From the NCBI RefSeq assembly GCF_031877795.1, contig NC_133932.1, forward strand, positions 38,764,180 through 38,828,179: DNA of 64,000 nt, written 5' to 3'. Positions 59,301 through 64,000 of the stretch are shown here, piece after piece. Position numbers and translations under genes: made by a program. This stretch comes from Strix aluco (lineage: Eukaryota > Chordata > Aves > Strigiformes > Strigidae). The notes beneath the pieces were generated by a model. That model saw only the letters and a program-made list of their open reading frames with translations, was not told the DNA's origin and did no database searches. How positions within the stretch are numbered: position 1 is the first letter of the stretch; each line of letters starts with the position of its first letter.

Positions 59301-62300
59301 ATTATAATCCTGTCACGGGGGAACCTTTTTTAGGGGGATTCATCCCTCTTCACTTGGGATTTCATCTATACGCCTACCAGTTTGCTTTCAGAAATAGCAT
59401 AGTGGTTCTTGTAAACTTTGCAAATATGGTCCTAACCTTTCCATTATAGGATGGAGAGGGTCGCAGTTGATATTTTGGAGTGAATAGTTTGGAGGGGAAT
59501 ACTCCTGATTCCTCAATTAAATTTATTTTCTCCTAGTAACATAGCCCATCTTCAGATGAAAAAGCAAAGGTGACCATATTTGTAGCACAATCATTAGTTG
59601 TATTAAACAGGCTGTTAAAAAAAGTGTTTTCTTGGGAAGCAGAGATACTTTGGTTTTTTAGATATGTGTTACTTTCAGTAGCTTGCAAGAAATAACTCAT
59701 ATTTATAGTCTGTTAATTACTATAGCGTATTACTACCTACTTTTTAAATGTTAGGTAAATATTTAAATATATTAAGTTTCAATTATTTTGATCTACTTAT
59801 TACTGTGTAGTTACCTGAATACTTTCACTCCTGAAATGCATCCATAAGCACTGTTGTCATCCCTTCTTATTCCGTGTTTACTTTTGAAAGCTCAGTCCAA
59901 CTTTCAGTGAAATCACTGGGTAGATCTCCTTCCTTTTGCTGCTGACATCTCTTAGGTTTGGATGACATCCTGCAACTGTAAGCAGGAGCTGCCACTAACT
60001 GACCTCTTATTCCAAAGAATTGGAGTAAAAAGTGATAGGGTTATAACTGTTCTGGGGAAGGGCGGCATTCTGATTTCATTGCACCCATATACATCCAGAA
60101 TTGCTTCATCAGAGTTACTGCAGATTTACACTGAATCTATCATATTCAGAGCCTGGTCTACACACATTGTAGATAAATCTTGATGCTGCTTTCAATATCT
60201 GTGAAAGATGTGTTCCTCTTCTTAGATGTCAACGAATGTTCCTATGCTGAATTCAATGCTTGTCCAGAGAAAAACACCTGTGTAAATCTAGAGGGTTATT
60301 ATAGCTGCGATCCTCAGCATGAACTCGCAGATATCGTCCCTTACCAGCTGAGCCAAAGAAAGGAAGGTAAGAAATGTAGGTCTCATCTTGGTAAATACTG
60401 AGAATGTTTCTGCAGGACTCTGTGATTTATTGCAGGAGTTACCTGCAAGGCGAAGATTTCTGGAGCACACAGTGCCCCTTCTCCTCCTATTGGTAGAGGA
60501 TGCCACAGAAGCCAGCTGTTAGCTATTTCTGATTGAAATGCAGTGTATTTATTTCACAGTACCTGGCTGTTTCTCCTATCTCGCCCTTAACTGTCCTTAT
60601 TCCCCTGACAAATCCTCTAGCTTCAGACCCTGGCTGCTTCTCAGAGCAAGTCATTCATTGTCAGTACACCTTTCCAGCCTTCTGGGAAAATACAGTTAAT
60701 GACACTATTTGTACACAAAGTCTCCTTCCCACTCTGACTGCGTGACTGCAGACAGGGCTAAGTGGTTGTATAATCCCACCCTGAGCTGCTGCACTGTCAC
60801 TGAGTACTCTGCTGGAAGCAGCCGGACTTTGGCAGTGGGTGAAATAATACTTTGAGATACCAGTTCAGCAAAATATAGAGACATGTACTTATAGCCCACA
60901 GACATCAACGGGCCTGCTAATAGGCTTTAAGTTAATGAGATAAAGAAGTGCTTGCAGATTCAATGCTTTAGTTAGAAAACAATTTTACAATCCTTTAATC
61001 TCAAAAATTCAGATAATGTATTACTTTATGCTTTTATGATATGATAATACATTTATTTTAATTTCTCTTTATATTACTTCTATTGCTGCTTTTCAGCTGC
61101 GGAAAACACAAACAGTATTATTTTGGATTTTCTTTGTTAGGAATACTTTAACTCTTTGATAATACTATTTTTCCCCTAGGCATGGCAGAACCTACTCCAA
61201 GTTCAGCATTAGATCCCGTTAACACTAGCAACAGCTCTCCGTCTATAAGTAATTCAAGTCTCTTGTCCATAACTAACCAAGCTACAGACACCGGGTGCTG
61301 TAAGTAACCTTGGATTTGAATGAATATTTTCTTGTTTTTAATTCAGCCACTCTTTGGTCCCTTTTTCCTGGGGCTGCTTGAGTTACAAGAGGGTGTTCAC
61401 AGAAGCTGATAATAGTTTTGGAGTGAATCTCCAGCTATGGAAATGGAAAGAGAGAGGCTTCCCCAACAGGACATTCGGATCAGGGACTGTGGTGCTGTGA
61501 AGTGGCCACTGGAGAAGCTCCGCTGTCATCCCTACGGCTACTGAAGGGAACTGGCCTTCTGGAAGTGGAGGTGGCCGCACTGGGCTTCTTGAGCCACTTG
61601 TGCCTGGTGTGCCATTCAAGTGCAGGTCCCATCACAGGGTTTGTGCGGGATAATCTCCCAGCACATGAAGGATGCCAGTGAGAGCTGTGTGAGGCCAGCA
61701 TCACTTAACTCGCCCTGGACCCAGCTCACTGCATATCCCAGGTTTTTCCTGGAACAAGGTATGGAAGGATCTGCTACCAACCATAGGAGCTTCTCCTGGC
61801 CACAGCCACTGGGATACAGGCCTCTTGCTTTTGCGTCCATGAAGATGTTGGTGGGGGACGTGAATCAGGGAGGTTGGCCACAGCTACCCTACACTGGAGT
61901 TAGTTAGCCTTTGTGAATACTCTCCCTTCTATATATTATAGCTGTCTGTGGGACTATGATGGGAACAAATCCCAGTAGCTTTGGCTTCAAAGTGATTTCA
62001 GCCATTTCAGGAAAGAGTTTTCACTGTCCTTTTAACAACATCCTGTCTTCTTGTGGGTGGAAACAACTTCAAGTAGTTCTTTGCCTAGTTCAGAGTGACA
62101 GGCTGGATAGTCCTGATCTTCTTCCACAACTTCTGATCCAAGCTGAAGCTAGAAGAATTAAACTGAAGTCCCTCTAGTGCAGCGGTGGTATGGCTTTGGA
62201 GGTGTTTGACAGCCACCTGGCTCAGAGTCCTGGAAACAGTTGTGTCCTATTGAAACAATTTAAGAAAACAAACTTTTTTTCTCAGGCTAACCATTATCAT

Positions 62301-64000
62301 GAAAGAACTGAAGTTGTGGCAGCAGCATGCCATGGTCTCTAGGTTGCTGTGGGATGTTTATCTCACCTGACCTCAGCTGTCTACAGGAGAGGTATCTAGT
62401 CTGGGCTAGAACCCTAGTTAGTGGAGACAGACAGGCCCTTCTGGAGGGCAATTCATCCCATCAATTTAGACATCTCCTCCTCCTTCAAGGAGAGGAATAA
62501 TTTCTGAAGGGTTCTGTCTTTTCCCATTGACATGACAATGATTGCACTGAATGAGAGTGGCATAAATAGGTGAAATGCTGCCTGCCGCTCTGCCCCCAGC
62601 CTCTGTAAACTGGGGTCTGTGGGGTTTGTCCAGGCATAAATCAAGGCAGCCTTTGCCTGAAGAGATGCATTTTGATGATTAAAGTGACAGGAGGCAAAGC
62701 AGATGTCAACTTATGAAGAGTACACAGATTCACTATTCCAAACTTATTCTTGTTGCTTGAACCTGTAGCTCACTGGCTGATTATTAGTGTTACTAGAGAG
62801 TCAACACAAATATGTATAGTAAAAGTAAATAAAAAGAGTAAGCATCCAATTAATCACTCTAGTGGAATGGTTCACAGACGAGGGGACCTGGTAGTGTGAG
62901 AGGGGCAGATTCTCTCCTGGCGTAATATAAAGAGGAGCTTCCCCTATTGATTGTCAAAGTGCTTGTCTATAATGGATTTAGACTAGCACAAAGCTTCAAA
63001 GATGAAATGTTTCTTTTTCTGTGATGACTCTTCCTGGGACTGCAATAGATCCCTCTGCAGTTAGAAACCACCAAATCTTCAGCGTTACCAGCAACAGTTT
63101 TGAAATGTCCTGGCATGTCACTTCTACTCTGAACCATACTTTCCAAGTACGAGTGTTCAAGGGCAAAGAGATTGTACAAAACCTGAAGACAGAGGAAATG
63201 AAAATGGTTGTATCGCAGCTGGAAGCAGGTGTGATGTATTCAGCAGAGATCAGGTATGAAACCTGTGGAAAAATCAGCATCTCCCGCCAAAATGTAAAAA
63301 CAGGTAAGTAGCCACTTTAAAATACATATACATTCTCTCTCCTTCTTTCTCTCTCTCTCTCTCTCTCTGTCCACTCACTTGCGGTTCAGCAATGATCCAT
63401 TTGGTCCTCCCAGAACTCCATTTGCCACCTCCTTCAACACCTTTTCTCTCCTCTACCCCAGCATTTATGCAACCTGGACTATCAGGCAGCAGAGCTCTGG
63501 CCTTAGTTGATAAAGCAGTGCCAGAGCTGACTCAGACTATTACAGATACCAGGCTAAGCTAGCTTTTATTTTTTTTTTTTTTTTTTTGGTGCCTGGCACT
63601 GCATTCTGCTGCCACCCATCTCCCATCACACCCCATTTTTCTTGATTGATGGCTGTGGCCAGTGAGAAATCCAGTCAGCTGGTTTGTCAAGGGCTCAGCT
63701 GAGATAAGAAGAGTGCCCAGAGGAAGGCAAGATTCAGCTGAACATTTGTGAATGACCAAGATTAAAGGGAATAACAAGGGCTGCATAAGAAAGCTTGCAG
63801 AATACCTGCATAATTTTGTTCAATTAACTAGTGATGATAGCTCCCTGAGACCCTAGGGTGTTGAACAAACATAATTTTGCTTTTCCTTTCTCCATAAATT
63901 ATTTCCTAAGCCTTCATGCAAATAAAAAAATAAATCTCTCCCCATTTTCTTTGAAAAGCAGGCAGTGAACTATTTAATACCGGCCACAGTGAGAATGCTG
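44263..64000 (+). CDS. UMODL1: UMODL1 (uromodulin-like 1), 5' part of the spliced gene
   Basis: Eight coding exons (44263-44338, 49150-49392, 56500-56661, 57073-57179, 59105-59297, 60226-60366, 61180-61299, 63049-63303) join in frame to give 432 codons plus one base. A ninth probably starts at 63962. The order is signal peptide, EMI, WAP, SEA-like, EGF-like, Ser/Thr-rich linker, fibronectin type III. This agrees with the start of human UMODL1 as I remember it, including TEKGLSLLGY after the signal peptide. The remaining modules, among them the zona pellucida domain and the membrane anchor, must lie beyond the window. The human protein is a cell-surface or secreted glycoprotein linked in reports to olfactory/vomeronasal neurons and to ovary. 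ZBTB21 lies upstream on the opposite strand, as in human 21q22.3. No stop or frameshift interrupts the joined exons. Confidence 0.92.
44339..49149 (+). other. UMODL1: UMODL1 intron 1
   Basis: A 4.8 kb intron from GTGAGT to a pyrimidine-rich CCTCCCTAG. No further exon or mobile element is recognised. Open frames near 46748-47693 lack coding features. Confidence 0.8.
49150..49392 (+). CDS. UMODL1: UMODL1 exon 2: EMI domain
   Basis: This exon encodes 81 codons (phase 1 to 1) beginning EKGLSLLGYHLC and ending DCCEGYEQVGLYC. It carries the EMI signature: six cysteines, a GGWIPW block and the closing CCEGY. EMI domains mediate protein-protein contact and multimerisation in extracellular glycoproteins. 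The acceptor is CCTCCCTAG and the donor TTTAG|GTAAGT. Confidence 0.95.
53470..53760 (-). mobile_element. Ancient, strongly diverged CR1-type fragment
   Basis: Read on the plus strand, the stretch CCTCTATCACACCCCCTTCA and the following TCTCCACAGCAAAAAGTCAC resemble the 3' part of old amniote CR1 elements in reverse orientation. The upstream part, with its GAAGTTCACTTCC motif, also resembles that family. It is far more decayed than the copy at 26.8 kb. Recognition is by memory of the consensus, and boundaries are approximate. Confidence 0.5.
55481..55716 (+). other. Candidate unannotated exon within UMODL1 intron 2
   Basis: This 236-base segment is fully open. It is preceded by a good acceptor (TACCTTTCAG) and followed by a good donor (GAG|GTATGT), and the acceptor phase (1) fits the EMI exon. 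It would add about 79 residues starting DTLDKHTLGPPEV, with four cysteines and one N-glycosylation sequon (NMT). However, it ends in phase 0 while the WAP exon needs phase 1, so simple inclusion would shift the frame. Reading on without splicing reaches a stop at 55804-55806. It could be an alternative or terminal exon, a remnant, or chance. I do not recognise the peptide. Confidence 0.3.
56211..56254. repeat. (CTAT)n(CCAT)n microsatellite
   Basis: A compound tetranucleotide repeat: about five CTAT units followed by about six CCAT units, in UMODL1 intron 2, about 250 bases before the WAP exon. Confidence 0.92.
56500..56661 (+). CDS. UMODL1: UMODL1 exon 3: WAP-type four-disulfide domain
   Basis: This exon encodes 54 codons, phase 1 to 1. 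The acceptor TTACTTAG|CACTC was chosen because it restores ALNRSSIFASRPGICP, which lines up with human PLNQSGQFTSRPGACP as I recall it. The WAP core follows, with KKCC and six cysteines visible rather than the eight of a classical WAP domain. Human UMODL1 also seems to have six. WAP domains are often protease inhibitors, but a reduced one may be only structural. Confidence 0.92.
57073..57179 (+). CDS. UMODL1: UMODL1 exon 4: first half of a SEA-like module
   Basis: This exon encodes GRTFWYNVTVLVKMDFNELI and continues to LLHSM, in phase 1 to 0. The beta-strand pattern (YNVTVLVKMDF) matches the start of the SEA-like module in human UMODL1 as I recall it. Two N-glycosylation sequons (NVT, NHS) are present. 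The acceptor is TATGCTTCAG and the donor ATG|GTATGT. Confidence 0.9.
57180..59104 (+). other. UMODL1: UMODL1 intron 4
   Basis: About 1.9 kb from GTATGT to TTTTCCAG, in phase 0. No exon, RNA gene or clear mobile element is recognised. Confidence 0.8.
59105..59297 (+). CDS. UMODL1: UMODL1 exon 5: second half of the SEA-like module
   Basis: This exon encodes ITGALQPLNASVHHIQ through DIVKRVYEVIDTEVQ, phase 0 to 1, aligning with human SALQPMASTVHHL and IAKRVYEVISVQVQ from memory. One sequon (NAS) is present. The GSVVV-type self-cleavage motif of classical SEA domains is not seen. The donor is CAAG|GTTATT, weak after position +2. It is kept because it gives the phase needed for the next exon and the human-like junction VQ-D-VNEC. 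Confidence 0.88.
59298..60225 (+). other. UMODL1: UMODL1 intron 5
   Basis: About 0.9 kb. Its first 150 bases stay open, so retention would add a roughly 50-residue hydrophobic tail ending at a stop near 59447. Otherwise it is AT-rich with no feature. Confidence 0.75.
60226..60366 (+). CDS. UMODL1: UMODL1 exon 6: EGF-like module with reduced cysteines
   Basis: This exon encodes 47 codons (phase 1 to 1) starting DVNECSYAEFNACPEKNTC and continuing VNLEGYYSC. The DVNEC start and NLEGYYSC are calcium-binding EGF signatures. Only four cysteines are in the exon. The usual fifth (the C-x-C after the YYSC position) is replaced by Asp-Pro. The last partner is probably the Cys at the end of the next exon. 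The acceptor is CTTCTTAG and the donor GAAG|GTAAGA. Confidence 0.9.
60367..61179 (+). other. UMODL1: UMODL1 intron 6
   Basis: About 0.8 kb between GTAAGA and TTCCCCTAG. AT-rich, with nothing further recognised. Confidence 0.75.
61180..61299 (+). CDS. UMODL1: UMODL1 exon 7: Ser/Thr/Asn-rich linker
   Basis: A 120-base open exon, phase 1 to 1, between TTTTTCCCCTAG and GCT|GTAAGT. It encodes a 40-residue linker rich in Ser, Thr and Asn with three N-glycosylation sequons (NTS, NSS, NSS) and many possible O-glycosylation sites. Its final Cys aligns with the last EGF cysteine in human UMODL1, where I recall only a short connection. Coding status rests on splice sites, matching phase and composition. 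Confidence 0.75.
61300..63048 (+). other. UMODL1: UMODL1 intron 7
   Basis: About 1.75 kb from GTAAGT to TGCAATAG. GC-richer in the 61.4-61.9 kb part. No supported exon or mobile element is seen. Confidence 0.75.
63049..63303 (+). CDS. UMODL1: UMODL1 exon 8: fibronectin type III domain
   Basis: This exon encodes 85 codons, phase 1 to 1. The fold markers are SVTSNSFEMSWHVTST (strands B and C with the core Trp), NHTFQVRVFKGKE and LEAGVMYSAEIRYETCG. They match human UMODL1 NVTSDSFQVSWRLNST, NHTFHVRVYRG and LEAGVLYRVKTSYQGCG as recalled. One sequon (NHT) is present. The acceptor is TGCAATAG and the donor ACAG|GTAAGT. Confidence 0.95.
63304..63961 (+). other. UMODL1: UMODL1 intron 8
   Basis: About 0.66 kb containing a CT-rich microsatellite (63333-63369) and a poly(T) run near 63568-63588. 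No coding sequence is seen. Confidence 0.55.
63333..63369. repeat. (CT)n microsatellite
   Basis: CT dinucleotides with a few interruptions, directly after the FN3 exon donor. Confidence 0.9.
63962..64000 (+). CDS. UMODL1: Possible start of UMODL1 exon 9 (cut by window edge)
   Basis: After a pyrimidine-rich CCATTTTCTTTGAAAAGCAG the sequence stays open in the required phase 1, giving GSELFNTGHSENA. A second AG four bases on would give another open reading (VNYLIPATVRML). Too little is present to decide between them or to recognise a domain. Confidence 0.35.

Noticed and set aside
1-64000. Search by eye for tRNA, rRNA, snRNA, CRISPR or prokaryotic operon features
   Set aside because: None seen; the window is vertebrate nuclear DNA. 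A covariance-model scan would be needed to exclude small RNA genes.

Overview
This is a 64 kb piece of vertebrate nuclear DNA, almost certainly from a bird. The evidence is a roughly 2 kb CR1 LINE ending in the avian-type ATTCTATGAT tail repeats, a solo ERVL-like LTR of a kind common in bird genomes, compact introns with GT-AG boundaries, and a GC-rich CpG-island promoter in otherwise AT-rich DNA. The species cannot be named from the sequence. Nothing prokaryotic is present (no operons, CRISPR arrays or ribosome binding sites).

Two protein genes are recognised, arranged back to back. On the minus strand, ZBTB21 (also called ZNF295) has its whole 1,057-residue reading frame in one exon (5761-8934). 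That exon follows an AG acceptor at 8948-8950. A long AT-rich 3' UTR probably runs down to a poly(A) signal at 671-676. The promoter lies in a CpG island at about 19.56-21.0 kb. A small noncoding first exon ending in a GTGAGT donor (last exon base 20326) sits just downstream of a block holding YY1, CRE, E-box and CCAAT motifs. A separate cluster of NRF1-type motifs lies at 19.9-20.2 kb.

On the plus strand, UMODL1 (uromodulin-like 1) starts at 44263 and runs off the right edge. Eight coding exons can be placed with consistent splice phases: signal peptide, EMI, WAP, two halves of a SEA-like module, an EGF-like exon, a Ser/Thr/Asn-rich linker and a fibronectin type III exon. A ninth probably begins at 63962. 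The order matches the N-terminal half of human UMODL1 as I remember it. The ZBTB21-UMODL1 pairing also matches human 21q22.3, so this is a conserved syntenic block.

The roughly 23 kb between the CpG island and UMODL1 holds the CR1 copy, a pyrimidine-rich tandem repeat and several microsatellites, and no gene I can recognise. No new multi-gene system was found. The most useful leads are an unexplained splice-bounded open exon inside UMODL1 intron 2 (55481-55716), the altered EGF-like module with its added glycosylation-rich linker exon, a weak donor after the SEA module, and the dense promoter motif arrangement of ZBTB21.
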